From Piliocolobus tephrosceles (taxonomy: Eukaryota > Chordata > Mammalia > Primates > Cercopithecidae): a stretch of 64,000 nt of DNA. The notes below the pieces were generated by a model. The model was not told the DNA's origin. It did not search any database and saw nothing but the letters and a program-made list of their open reading frames with translations. Shown one piece after another: positions 23,251 through 35,132 of this stretch; the first letter of the stretch is position 1, and each line of letters begins with the position of its first letter. Location of the stretch: positions 115,625,831 through 115,689,830 of the forward strand of contig NC_045441.1 in assembly GCF_002776525.5 (NCBI RefSeq), read 5' to 3'. The translations under genes and the position numbers were made by a program.

Positions 23251-24054
23251 TTTTCTATACCACTTTATCTCCTTTTTTTTCAGAACTCCATTTAAATGGC
23301 AGCAATGTTTACATGTAAAAGTAGAATGAGAAAAGAAGGATATGAAATCAGGAAGGCATAAATGGTTATAAGGGTACTGATGGACTCAACAAAGTAAAGG
23401 AAGTTAGCATTTAAAAATCCCTGCAGCGATATTGACAAGAAGCGAGCCGGTTTGCCCTGCAGAGCCCAAAGAAAATTGACCCACACTAATGCTATACATG
23501 AGGGAGCTGACTCCCTGCATTCGCTCTCCAGACAAACAACATGATCACAGGTGTACGGTTTATTTTCTGGAGTAATTACATGGGAGCACTCCATAGTCAG
23601 GGATGTCAGGCTCACAGGGTACGGCTCAGGGATAAAATAGGGATGTTCAAATTTGGGATTGCATGCTGAATTGTGGGAGCTTTTCCTCCTTTATCACACC
23701 TGCTCCCACAACATTGAAAGCCAGAAACAGGCTCTGCATGTAGAATATTGAAGAAATCTTTACTGAGGAAAATAAAAATTTATTTGAGAGAAAAGATCTC
23801 TGATCAGGAATATTTCAGAATCCCTGCATGAAAAGTTGTGGTGTGAGAGATCTGAATCTTCCTCTCCCAAGACAGGAAGTGACTGGATAATGTCTAACCG
23901 TTATAAATTAAGAAATGAAGTATCATTGAGACTCTCTAGAAGAAGACACTAGAAGTATAGAGGTAAGTCCTTTCAGGGAAGAAGAATTAGGGAATGAGAA
24001 AGGAAATATTTGGGTTTTTTAGTACTATGGGTCATGTCATGGGAGGACACTGTC
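23251..24054. other. No recognisable gene or named repeat
   Basis: Unassigned. The minus-strand open frame at 23292-23615 (107 codons) has a hydrophobic C-terminus but no recognisable family, and I do not treat it as a gene. Confidence 0.5.
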
Positions 24055-24735
24055 ATCCAAATTATTACAATAGCTTCCTAACTAGTGTCTCCTCTTCACT
24101 GCTCACCCTGTGAAGAAGTGAACTGAAGAAACCAGAGCCCATTTAAAACATAAGTTGTAGCCCTCAGTTCCTCCATTGATTCCCCAGCTCACTCACAGTA
24201 ACAGCTGATGTCCTGACAAGTCCTGAGGAGGCTATGCAGGATTGCCCCTCCTCCCTCCCACAGCACTCCCTCTTCTGGGCTTGTGTCCTACATTCTCCCC
24301 AACTCTCCTATTTCCCCTTAACTCCAACCTACTGCCCTACTTCCCACTTTTAAAACATGCCAGAAGCACTCCTTCGTGAGCGCCCTTTTATTACATTTTC
24401 TCAGTACCTCCAAGAATGCTCACTCTAGATACTCTCCTAGCTCATCTCTTACCTCCTTCACGTATTTGTTAAAATGTCACATTTCTCAGTCTTCCTTGAC
24501 CATACTATTTAAAATCGCAACTATCATCCCCTGTTCCCATCCCCTAAAGTCCTTCTTTCTTAATTTTGCTTTTCTTTTAAGATCTGATAATCTGAGCCCC
24601 AACTACAATATAAGCTCAATCAGAATATGAGATTTTATGTTTTTGTTTTGTTTATCATTTAATTTCTCAGTATCTGGAAAAATGCCTGACTTATAGTAGG
24701 AACTCAAACATTTATTTTAAAAATTAAATAAATTT
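24055..24735 (+). mobile_element. L2 LINE 3' region
   Basis: A long, well-ordered L2 3' end: CAGTCTTCCTTGACCATACT, TTTAAAATCGCAACTATC, ATAAGCTCAATCAGAATATG, then GCCTGACTTATAGTAGGAAC. The open frame at 24376-24630 lies entirely inside and is an artefact. Confidence 0.75.
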
Positions 24736-26344
24736 AAAACTTTAATCAGTGTTCATGAGATGCATTACTTTGATTTTAATAATAATTTTTTAAAAAGCAG
24801 AAATATTAAATGGTTAAAAATGATGTTGCCATAGACAACATATAATGTGGGTGTTCAAGGTAGGCATTTGAGTTATTTAAAAATTGAAATGTAAATTCTT
24901 TCCATTTTTAGAATACAACCAATACTTCAGGAAATTATTGGTGGAACAGGGGGACATTTTAAAGTAGCAACATTTAATTGGGAATATCTGAACTCACACT
25001 ATGAAATGTGATAAAGAATTATGCACGACTGTATATGTACCACCTACACACATGCACATAATAAAATTAATGCAGCTCATTTCTAGAAACTAGCACATCT
25101 TGTTATAGTGCATCTGTTGAATTTCTCATTCATTGAGAATTATTAAAATCTGAAACCAAAATGACTAAAGGACTATGTTTTCATTTTCTTCTCATTGAGG
25201 CATGCTCCATAGTGTTCATATAATATTTAATCTACAGTAAGATGCTCCGATAAGTTAGAACTTTCCAAAATTCACACAAGTACCAATTTCTACCTACCAT
25301 TGTGTGAAAAGCATATCTAAATTATAAACTTTATCAGTTGTAGATTTGTCACTCTCTCTCTGTTTTAAACATATTACCGATTAACTGATGATATATTATA
25401 CTAAAGAACAATCATGACTCTTGAAGAAGGAAGAGAATACTTAGTACAGCCACCTGTGAGAAGAAGAATCTCTTCGTAGGCTACAGTTCTCATCAGTGAA
25501 TGCCGTCTTTGGACAACTTGCTTCTACTGTGGGCTCCAACAAAGGGACGGGGAATATAGGCTTTCCTGGCTTGTGACATTAAGTGATTCGTTAGTCTGAA
25601 ATCCTTCAAAGTTATTGCCTCTATAGTGTTTCCTATGTCATACTGTGAAATGTAGCCCTCTGTTGTTGTAGTTCAAAAATTTGCAATTCATCGCCAGGTA
25701 TGGATTCCACAATTGTTGCTTCATCCCTTAGTTGGAAGAGAGTGAGGCAAGTTTTCTTTCCAGCTTCATATCCTTTTCATGAATGAAGGAACTCAAGTCT
25801 ACTGCTTGGTAATGTGTATGATGGATTTTGAGGTAAATTCCCTGACCTGAAGCTACCACAAGTATGAAATCTGCAAGAGGCTTCTGAATTTATCTTTTAG
25901 AAGAACAGGAACCATTGGACTCTGGAGAAAATAAATAGCAGCTATAGAAAGTATGGAGGACTCCAGGTTGGATTAGAGATGTCAGAAATAACTAAGGTGT
26001 TCATTTAAGGGCGACTAAGGGAAAATAAAAGGATTTGAGTTGTTTGTCTTGGCTGAAAGCACTTTAAATGGAGAAAAGCAACCACGGCACTTATTTATAA
26101 ACTTAGGTAAGGAATTAAATTGAATTTCACTGGGTCCTGTGATAGCTCTTTCCATGGACTTAGCCTATATTTTATTGTATTTCATTCTAAGACTGTCTTT
26201 TCACCAAATCAGCTTTTCCAGAATAAAATATTTCAAAGTAACATCAGTTCTACCTTTCTCTAAAAGATATCTATTGCTGTTTACTACCATAATGAATAGA
26301 TACATTTTCATCCACTTAGTGGGAACAGGATCACACTGCTCAGT
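24736..26344. other. No recognisable gene or named repeat
   Basis: AT-rich unassigned sequence. I see no supported feature. Confidence 0.55.
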
Positions 26345-26558
26345 TTTATAATAATAATTTCATTTATTGCATGCCCATGTGCTATGCACTGTAGATACAT
26401 TATATCATTTGATATTCACAAACATTTTGAGAAAGAGGCAATGTTTTCTATAGTTTATTAATGAGGTCATAAAGGTTATAGGACTTTCTTGTGGATAGAA
26501 AACTTGGAGGTGACAAAGCTATTGCTTGAAGTCAGGACTGTTTGATTGGGAATGATTG
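26345..26558 (+). mobile_element. MIR SINE fragment
   Basis: MIR core order is visible: GCCCATGTGCTATGCACTGT, ATATCATTTGATATTCAC, then a decayed AGTTTATTAATGAGG, ending with GAAGTCAGGACTGTTTG. Confidence 0.65.
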
Positions 26559-26569
26559 GTACTTAGGAG

Positions 26570-26725
26570 TAAGACAACCAGGCATGTACATCAGAATCAC
26601 ATGAGAATTTTTCCAAAACACACAGCCCAGGCAACACCACAGACTTATTTAGGACCAGAATAGTTGCACTTTATAGAGCTGCCTGTGTGGCTAAATTCCT
26701 CAGGTCTAAGGGAGGGATCCAAGTT
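26570..26725. mobile_element. MER5-like DNA transposon fragment
   Basis: The stretch CATGTACATCAGAATCACAT, then AGCCCAGGCAACACCACAG, resembles the MER5A/B (hAT-Charlie) pattern. Weak match. Confidence 0.35.
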
Positions 26726-28694
26726 TCATCTCTCCAATGCTGCCATTCACAAATGATGATGAAAGCAGCACTCCAGGCCATGCATATTTACATAGGATAC
26801 ATGTGGGACCTTTGGTTAGAGTTCTACTTGTATTATCATTATTCAGTGCCTAATGAGTGTTAATTAAGAAATGCATTTCCCTTCCCACTGAGAAGTGGGC
26901 AGGACCAAAGGGTTGGGGCAAAGTTTTATTTACTTTATCCAGGAAGGGAACCACAGAGCAGAGCAAAAGAAAACATACAAAATAATTTAGAAAAGTCATG
27001 TTTTTTTCCAAAAAAAAAAAAAAAAGAAAGATATTAGGTTTTTTTCTTGGATAAAGTTCTGGGAGATCAGAAAGTGTTAGTATAGGGCAGGCAAAACTGT
27101 ATGTCTGTTACCTTAGGGTAGTTTTCTGGGCCTGAGAATTAAATTTATATAACATAGATTAATGGGAAAACACCATACGAATTTATACAACTTTTATGTG
27201 ATGTGGGAGTCCTTGAAAGGAAATGAAGACCCAAAGATGTGGTAGAACCTAAATGTTTACATAGAAGATAGAGGCAATTGTGGGAAAGTAGGCTATGTGA
27301 AAAGGATAAAGAAAGATGAGAATTCTTTTAACAGGGTCTGTTTGTAAAGAATTCCCTCAGTCTCAACTTCTTGTCCTTGACTATAAAAATGTTACTTTCC
27401 TTTGGTATAGAAAGGACATCTTTTACACGAGAATTTCATTTCCTGCTTTTAAGAAAAAAAAAAAAAAGCTCAGAATGTTTTTCTTACATCTGCTGTTTTT
27501 CTAGTGCTTTTAGCTCAAAATAATCTGTATGGAAAGTGACATATTTGGGGGTGGCATATTCTGCTAACCTTGACTGGTCTGCTACTTCCTTCCTGAAACC
27601 ATGGCTGTTAATAAAAGTGGCCCTGGATGGCTTAAATAACATGGTCCTGGATAGCTGCCAGTGCCTGAGCCATGGAGAGGGGACTAGCCAGAAGAAGGTC
27701 TTGAATCTTCACAGGGAAGTCCATGGAATTGAAATCTCTTGGACTGGACTGCTGATAATGAAGAAATGGTATTAAAAAATAAGTGAAAGGCACTGGGTAG
27801 TCTCTAGTAGTTTCTCCTGGAGAAAACAATTCCAGCCAGGGGCTGTTTATGTATTTATTCATTCATTAAACAAACATTTACTAAGTCTTTTCTCTGTACT
27901 TGTACTAGGTCCTATAATGCAAAGTTAACTGATCAGCCTGGTTTTTAGGGAGGGGAACTCTAGTGAGTGAAAAAGGCCTTCAAACAAGTAAGTGTAGCCA
28001 GCTTTTGCATTGCTGATGATTCATCTTGCATTTTGTTTTTTGCGACTTAGAGAGAAACTCTTCCGTCCATTTCTGGAAGTGAGAAATGTATTAGGAAGTA
28101 ACAAAATAGTGCTCACTCCCATCCAGGATGGAAGGCAAATCTTTCTCCTCAAAACTGGACGACTGTGTGTTTGTGTTCTAACTAAGGCCTCTTTATGATA
28201 ATCGATCAAGGTTTTGTGGATGAATGATTAACCCCAATTAAGTGAGGGAAAAAAATCGAATTATAGAAGAAAGATACTGGGTCCCAGAGTTTAATGTTTG
28301 AGTTCAGTACCTATGAAAGCTCAGAGTCTGGCAGGAACCCCAGGAAGAACTGAATTCAGTGGACTGGGATGGGGGGCACTAGTAGGGTCCTATGTAAGTG
28401 AATGCCTAGGAGCTAGAGGATGGACTGGGGATGGGTCACTGAGTAACATCGGCTTCACTCCCGGGTCATCCAATCCCAAGAGCCAACATAATGTCCTGAA
28501 CACAGCTCAGTCACTGAACACCTAGTCAAAGCAGTTCTGGGCAAGGAGACTCATAAGACCTAGAGAACAGCGTGGAGTTTTTGAACCTATACTTTAATAG
28601 GGCTAAATTAGGTAGTAAAAGAACCAATGAAGGGACATAAAGGAGTGGACACCTCTGGGATATATTATTATATATATAACTCCAATATCAGCGT
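26726..28694. other. No recognisable gene; minor old-repeat trace
   Basis: Unassigned apart from a short CATTCATTAAACAAACATTT motif at 27860-27915, common at old MIR/L2-type ends. A-runs at 27008-27025 and 27450-27467. Confidence 0.5.
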
Positions 28695-29055
28695 TTTCTT
28701 TAAGATCACTTCCCTCTACTATAGAGTTCAAGAATAGGTGATTTAAACAATGGAAATTTATTTTCTCACAGTTCTAGAGGCTAAATCAAAGTGCCAGCCA
28801 ATTTGGTTTCTGGCAAGGATTTTCTTGGCTTGTAAAGATCACTTTCTCACTCTGTCCTCACATGACAGGGAGAACAAGTGTTTGGTATATTTTCTTAGAA
28901 GGGCACTGCTACCATCAAACCAGGGCCTCATTCTTACGACTTCATTTAACTTTGGTCAGCTCCTCACAGGCCCTGTCTCCAAATAGAGTCACATTAGAGG
29001 TTAGGGCTTTAACATATGAGTTTGGGGGGAACACCACATTCAGTCTATAACAGTG
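28695..29055. mobile_element. Interspersed repeat, MLT1/MST-like or other, not named
   Basis: Contains AAATTTATTTTCTCACAGTT, CTGTCCTCACATGACAGG, AGTCACATTAGAGGTTAGG and ACATTCAGTCTATAACA in the order seen in a common primate repeat. I cannot assign the family confidently. Confidence 0.5.
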
Positions 29056-31499
29056 AGTCTATGGACATTTAATTTAAGGTATTAATAGAGCCTCAAATGT
29101 CTGGGATCTAGGTTTACAACAGTTTGGGGGCTTTTCCAATTTTAATTCTTTGGTTAGCTAAAACAAATACAATTTATAGAGACAAAACTGCTTCAGAGTT
29201 ATAATTTACAATTAAATACATGTCCAAGGATAGAAATGTTTAATTTCACAAATAAGTGATTCCTAAATATAAGACTCATGCTAGTAGTTCACATGTTTTC
29301 TGAGTTCATGGTAACGTTTTCTGTTTTCTATTACAAGAATCGGGTATCCACTTGGGTATCAACTTGCTACTGAAGTTGAAAACAGCATATTTATTAAGAT
29401 ACTGTTAGCCTTAAGCCTGTTTGTGAGACATTCTTGTGATTACTTTATGCTCATAATGTTTAACCCTTAGCGTTCACAGTTTAGAAAAATCAGCTGTTCA
29501 GTTGGAGAGCTGCTTCAGAGAGTTTAATTTATAAATCTTCTAACTCTTTGGTTTTATAATACTCAATTATTCTTCATGTTTTTCTAACAACTCCCATTGT
29601 ATTCAATTTACCTGAAATAGGAACTCTTAATTCTTATCATGTCTGTTTATTATAGTAACTCTAAAAAAATATAATAGAGAACATTCCAAGACCTAATAAT
29701 TCATTAGAAGGTTCTTAATTTGTGAACCTGTGTTCACAGTGTTGCCTGACAACACTATACAATTTATAGCAGGCACCAGTTGAAGATACAAGTAATAGGC
29801 AAAGTATGCCATATAATATGACAGAAAACATTTTGAGATTTTTCATTTCATTGACACTATACTAAATAGATTGTACTTTATACTGTTAGAATTTTGAAAG
29901 CATCAAAAAGTAGTAAATTGTTTATAGTTTTGTTTTATATATTAACCCAGAAGATTTGAAAAAACAAATATATGCAAGGAGATGAATTAGAGTAGTATTG
30001 AGATGGACTGTTCTAGATGTGGCAAGAGCTTGAGCCAGGGCAGTAATATCAGGGACATATCATATGTTAGTAGTATCAGGCGGTAGTATCCTAGTTGAAT
30101 ATCTGGGAAATACTGATTAAAATCCAACAAAATGTTTTATTTCCCCATTATTGCCCAGTTCCATTCCAAGAAAACAATATTTAGACTTGATGAGACATTG
30201 AAAGATGGTAGGCTATGACTGGGACTTTTTGAGATCAAGATAATAAGCCTACTGTTATCATTTAAGATGTAAAATAATTATGATTTTTGATGTCTTGTTA
30301 CACAAGAAAAGCACTATGTGCTTCACGTGTTATTCTATTTAATTTATAAAATACTCATAATCACTTGGCAGTTGAATGTTAAATATTGGGATTTAGAAAG
30401 TAACGTGGTGTCAGTTTACTGTTTTATTTACTAGATCATGATTTTCCCAGATTTCTATCTAATCTAAAGTCTAAAGAATATATACCTTCCAAATGGAACC
30501 AGATCCCTCACACTAGGGTTCTAGCAAAATATATATAGTTATTATGCATGATATATTAAAATTAAAGCACTGAACATGGACTAGGTACATTATTATTAAT
30601 AATAAAACTATTAATATTTAAATATAATTTCTGGAGAAAATGTGCTATTCAAAACAGTGTTCTTGCTTTAGTCATAATTATACATGTTAAGCATTCAAAT
30701 TAATTAAAATTAAGTCAATGAAAAGGTAGATGTGTGCTTAGATCTGGAAAGATACTAATGTCGATCACAAAAAAAAAAACAAAAACAAAAATATTTGGGT
30801 AGAACAAGAATCCGGACCATAGTTATTTAAACCACAGACTCAAAATTATCCAGGACATTTACTTGCCTCATTTTTTGTCTATCAGTCAACTTTCTTCCCT
30901 CAGACTACATTTTTCGACTAAAAACAAGACTCTCTGGCAGCTTCCACTATCACATCTTCTCTGTATCTTGACCAGTGTGGGAAAAAGTTCTTTTCCTCTA
31001 GCAAGGTTTAAATAAATAAACACACACACAAACAGTAACAAACTTATATATGGCTTGCCAGGAGGATGGATTATTCTCCAAGACCAAGCTATATAATATT
31101 TTAAGCTCTGTGTCTGGGGTGAGAAGATAGCATGATTATCAGTACAATCAGACCATGACTAGAACTGGGGGAAGACAAATGATTTCCCAAAAGAAAAGCT
31201 TGTAGGACAGGTGTGGGCACTGGCAAAAAGGCAGTATACTGGACAGTCAGTCCAACTGGGGTCTACTGAATCTCCCACTGAATTATACTAAACTAGATTA
31301 TCGGTCATTTCATGAATATAGAGAAAATATTTTATCTTTTATAAGAGCTTAATAAATATTAATATAATTAATGTAAACTGAAGCTAAGATAGTTTAGATA
31401 TATGCAATATGTTCTTTGGTAAACAATTAGAAAACTTTGGTTTTAAAGGAAGTTATTTTAAAAGAACATATTAAGTAGATGGAGAGTCAATAAATGATG
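29056..31499. other. No recognisable gene or named repeat
   Basis: Very AT-rich, mostly unassigned sequence with short A-runs (30768-30790). No open frame above 60 codons. Confidence 0.55.
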
Positions 31500-31680
31500 T
31501 TAGAACAACTAGGTGGGCTTCTGGCAAAAAGTAAAGGTAAAGTTTTTTCATAACTTTAGCAGAAGAAAATGGGATAAAGATGTAAATGTTGAAATCATAA
31601 AAATACTAAATAACCTATAGTGGTATAAAACATTACATTGGGGAAGATTTTTAAAAAATGAAATAAAATTCTCAAGTCCA
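31500..31680 (+). mobile_element. Possible ancient L1M ORF2 fragment
   Basis: GATGTAAATGTTGAAATCAT followed by AAAAATACTAAATAACC resembles the L1 ORF2 stretch just upstream of the region represented at 39380-40215. If right, the full-length L1 at 32683 sits inside or beside one old L1M. Tentative. Confidence 0.3.
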
Positions 31681-31695
31681 GAAAAAATATTTGAA

Positions 31696-31737
31696 TATAT
31701 ATATTTGATGCAGATATATATACACACACATACATAT

Positions 31738-31776
<39 letters not shown>

Positions 31777-31797
31777 TACACAGACACAGAGAGAGAT
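31696..31797 (+). repeat. (TA)n/(CA)n microsatellite
   Basis: TA steps passing into about 14 uninterrupted CA units, then CAGACACAGAGAGAGA. The two minus-strand open frames over it (31548-31844 and 31595-32008) are repeat translations. Confidence 0.95.
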
Positions 31798-31937
31798 TCC
31801 AAAAAGTAAAGCCAAAGGAAAGGAGTTTGTTTCTCCAGATACAAAGCATTGATATATCAGTAAGAGAAATGTCTGTCAACCCAGCAGAAACAAACTTGGA
31901 CAACTCATTGGAAGAAAGAAAGGAAGAAAAAAGGAGG

Positions 31938-31959
31938 AAAAAAAGTATATATATATAAG

Positions 31960-32043
<84 letters not shown>

Positions 32044-32052
32044 ATATATATA
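31938..32052 (+). repeat. (TA)n microsatellite, about 115 bp
   Basis: Long alternating TA with occasional TACA interruptions. Such tracts can extrude cruciforms and are prone to length change. Confidence 0.95.
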
Positions 32053-32670
32053 CTTACATGTGGTATTGTTAATGTTGGCTGTCCAAGTGAAAGAGGGATG
32101 ACCTAGAAGTGAGAGAGAGATTTTTTCTTGTTTTTTTTTTTTTTCATTTTGTGTACCTTTTGAATTTCGAATCATTTAAATATTATCATACAAAACTCAC
32201 ATGTTTAAAGGATACAACCAAGTCTCTTTACAAAATATAAAATGAAGATTGGTGTAGATTGATTTTTTTTTACAGTCAGAGACTGTGAACCCTAATATTT
32301 GATGAACAATACATGTGGCCTAGGAACACCCCAGGGGCCTGTAGAGGAGCACCCACTGGTGAGTGAGCTAAGGTAGAGTGCTAGAATGTGGTCACCAACA
32401 CAGGGCAGGAATAGCAGGGGATGCCTCATTGATCTGTTCTTGCTGCTAAGGTCTCCCTGTATTTTTATGTTAGCAATCCCACAAGAGCCTGTAGTGAATC
32501 TTGCATTACAACCAGCGACAAGAGAAAAACAAAAAGGAGTGCAAAAAATTCTGCTTGTTGTATTAATATTGTCCCCTTCAGATTGTCAGCTGGTGGATGT
32601 TCCAATTATGAAAGACAGAATACGGAGGCAAAATAAGAAAAGTCCATCCCTTTCTCAAGGTTTTATACTT
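32053..32670. other. No recognisable gene or named repeat
   Basis: Unassigned flank of the full-length L1. The plus-strand frame at 32386-32709 crosses into the L1 5' end and cannot be a real gene as read. Confidence 0.55.
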
Positions 32671-32693
32671 GAAACTATGACTGAGGGGCGGAG

Positions 32694-32703
32694 CAAGATG
32701 GCC
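32694..32703 (+). promoter_or_regulatory. YY1-type site at L1 5' end
   Basis: CAAGATGGCC lies 11 bp from the 5' end of the element, where L1 elements carry a YY1 site that sets accurate transcription start. The core is conserved; activity is not shown. Confidence 0.6.
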
Positions 32704-33730
32704 GAATAGGAACAGCTCCAGTCTCCAACTCCCAGCGCCAGCGACACAGAAGACCAGTGATTTCTGCATTTTCAACTGAGGTACTGGGGTCATCTCACTA
32801 GGGAGTGCCGGACAATTGGTGCTGGTCAGCTGCTGCAGCCCGACCAGCGAGAGCTGAAGCAGGGCGAGGCATCACCTCACCTGGGAAGTGCAAGGGGGAA
32901 GAGAATCCCTTTTCCTAGCCAGGGGATCTGAGACACACAACACCTGGAAAATCGGGTAACTCCCATCCCAATACTGCACTTTAAGCCAATGGGCACACCA
33001 GGAGATTATATCCCACACCTGGCCGGGAGGGTCCCACACCCACAGAGCCTCCCTCATTACTAGCACAGCAGTCTGCCATCTAACCACAAGGCAGCAGTGA
33101 GGCTGGGGGAGGGGCGCCCGCCATTGCTGAGGCTTAAGTAGGTAAACAAAGCCCCTGGGAAGCTCGAACTGGGTGGAGCTCACAGCAGCTCAAGGAAGCC
33201 TGCCTGTCTCTGTAGACTCCACCTCTGGGGACAGGGCGCAGCTAAACAACAACAACAGAAACAACAACAACAAAAGCAGCAGAAACCTCTGCAGACGCAA
33301 ACGACTCTGTCTGACAGCTTTGAAGAGCGCAGTGGATCTCCCAACAGGGAGGTTGAGATCTGAGAACGGACAGACTGCCTGCTCAAGTGGGTGCCTGACC
33401 CCTGAGTAGCCTAACTGGGAGACATCCCCCACTAGGGGCAGACTGATACCCCACACCTCACATGGTGGAGTACACCCCTGAGAGGAAGCTTCCAAAGTAA
33501 GAATCAGACAGGTACACTCGCTGTTCAGCAATATTCTATCTTCTGCAGCCTCTGCTGCTGATACCCAGGCAAACAGGGTTCTGGAGTGGACCTCAAGCAA
33601 TCTCCAACAGACCTACAGCTGAGGGTCCTGACTGTTAGAAGGAAAACTATCAAACAGGAAGGACACCTACACCAAAACCTCACCAGTACGTCACCATCAT
33701 CAAAGACCAGAGGCAGATAAAATCACAAAG

Positions 33731-34552
33731 ATGGGAAAAAAACAGGGCAGAAAAGCTGGAAATTCAAAAAATAAGAGCACATCTCCCCCTGCAAAGGAGC
33801 GCAGCTCATCGCCATCAATGGATCAAAGCTGGACGGAGAATGACTTTGAAGAGATGAGAGAAGAAGGCTTCAGTCCATCAAACTTCTCAGAGCCAAAGGA
33901 GGAATTACGTACCCAGCGCAAAGAAACTAAAAATCTTGAAAAAAGAGTGGAAGAATTGATAGCTAGAATAATTAATGCAGAGAAGGTCATAAATGAAATG
34001 ACAGAGATGAAAACCATGACAGGAGAAATACGTGACAAATGTACAAGCTTCAGTAACCGACTCAATCAACTGGAAGAAAGAGTATCAGCGATTGAGGATC
34101 AAATGAATGAAATGAAGTGAGAAGAGAAACCAAAAGTAAAAAGAAGAAAAAGAAATGAACAAAGCCTGCAAGAGGTATGGGATTATGTAAAAAGACCAAA
34201 TCTACATCTGATTGGGGTGCCTGAAAGTGAGGGAGAAAATGGAACCAAGTTAGAAAACACTCTTCAGGATATCATCCAGGAGAACTTCCCCAATCTAGTA
34301 GGGCAGGCCAACATTCAAATTCAGGAAATACAGAGAATGCCACAAAGATACTCCTCGAGAAGAGCAACTCCAAGACACATAATTGCCAGATTCACCGAAA
34401 TAGAAATGAAGGAAAAAATCTTAAGGGCAGCCAGAGAGAAAGGTCAGGTTACCCACAAAGGGAAGCCCATCAGACTAACAGCAGATCTCTCAGCAGAAAA
34501 TCTACAAGCCAGAAGAGAGTGGGCGCCAATATTCAACATTCTTAAAGAAAAG

Positions 34553-34586
<34 letters not shown>

Positions 34587-35069
34587 AGATGGAGTCTCAC
34601 TCAGTCGCCCAGGCTGGAGTGTAGTGGCATGATCTTGGCTCACTGCAAGCTCCACCTCCTGGGTTCATGCCATTCTCCTGCCTCAGCCTCCCAAGTAGCT
34701 GGGACCACAGGTGCCTGCCACCATGCCCAGCTAATTTTTTGCATTTTTAGTAGAGACGGGGTTTCACTGTGTTAGCCAGGATGGTCTCGATCTCCTGACC
34801 TCGTGATCTGCCTGCCTCAGCCTCCAAAGTGCTGGTATTACAGGTGTGAGCCACCACGCCTGGCCAAAGAAAAGAATTTTAAACCCAGAATTTCATATCC
34901 TGCCAAACTAAGTTTCATAAGTGAAGGAGAAATAAAATTCTTTACAGATAAGCAAATGCTTAGAGATTTTGTCACCACCAGGCCTGCCTTACAAGAGACC
35001 CTGAAGGAAGCACTAAACATGGAAAGGAACAACCGGTACCAGCCATTGCAAAAACATGCCAAAATGTAA
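33731..35069 (+). pseudogene. L1 ORF1 with nonsense codon and AluY insertion
   Basis: ORF1p is the trimeric RNA-binding coiled-coil protein of L1. The ATG at 33731 opens 129 codons (N-terminal basic region M-G-K-K-Q-G-R-K, then the coiled coil) before a TGA at 34118-34120. In related elements this codon is CGA, so a CpG decay is likely. Downstream the same frame continues through the RRM region to 34558. There an AluY (34559-34865) and its duplicated target interrupt it; the frame then resumes to TAA at 35067. Leaving out the 322 bp due to the Alu gives exactly 339 codons including the stop, the usual L1PA length, so the TGA and the Alu are the only gross lesions. Confidence 0.9.
34559..34865 (-). 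mobile_element. AluY inserted in L1 ORF1
   Basis: Poly-T of about 25 bases is followed by the full Alu in reverse orientation. Features of AluY on its own strand are GGTCAGGAGATCGAGACC, CATCCTGGCTAACA and GGAGCTTGCAGTGAGCC. Its 15-bp target duplication AAAGAAAAGAATTTT lies at 34544-34558 and 34866-34880, exact. It is younger than the L1 it interrupts. Confidence 0.95.
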
Positions 35070-35132
35070 AGACCATCGAGGCTAGGAAGAAACTGCATCA
35101 ACTAACGAGCAAAATAACCAGTTAATATCATA

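Noticed and set aside
23292..23615. 107-codon minus-strand frame with a hydrophobic end
   Set aside because: Low-complexity hydrophobic tail from T-rich sequence; no conserved motif.
24376..24630. 84-codon frame
   Set aside because: It lies inside an L2 LINE 3' end, outside the L2 coding frame.
31548..32175. Minus-strand frames rich in Tyr-Ile and Cys-Val
   Set aside because: They arise from TA and CA repeats.
33823..34065. Minus-strand frame opposite L1 ORF1
   Set aside because: A shadow of the coiled-coil coding region on the other strand.
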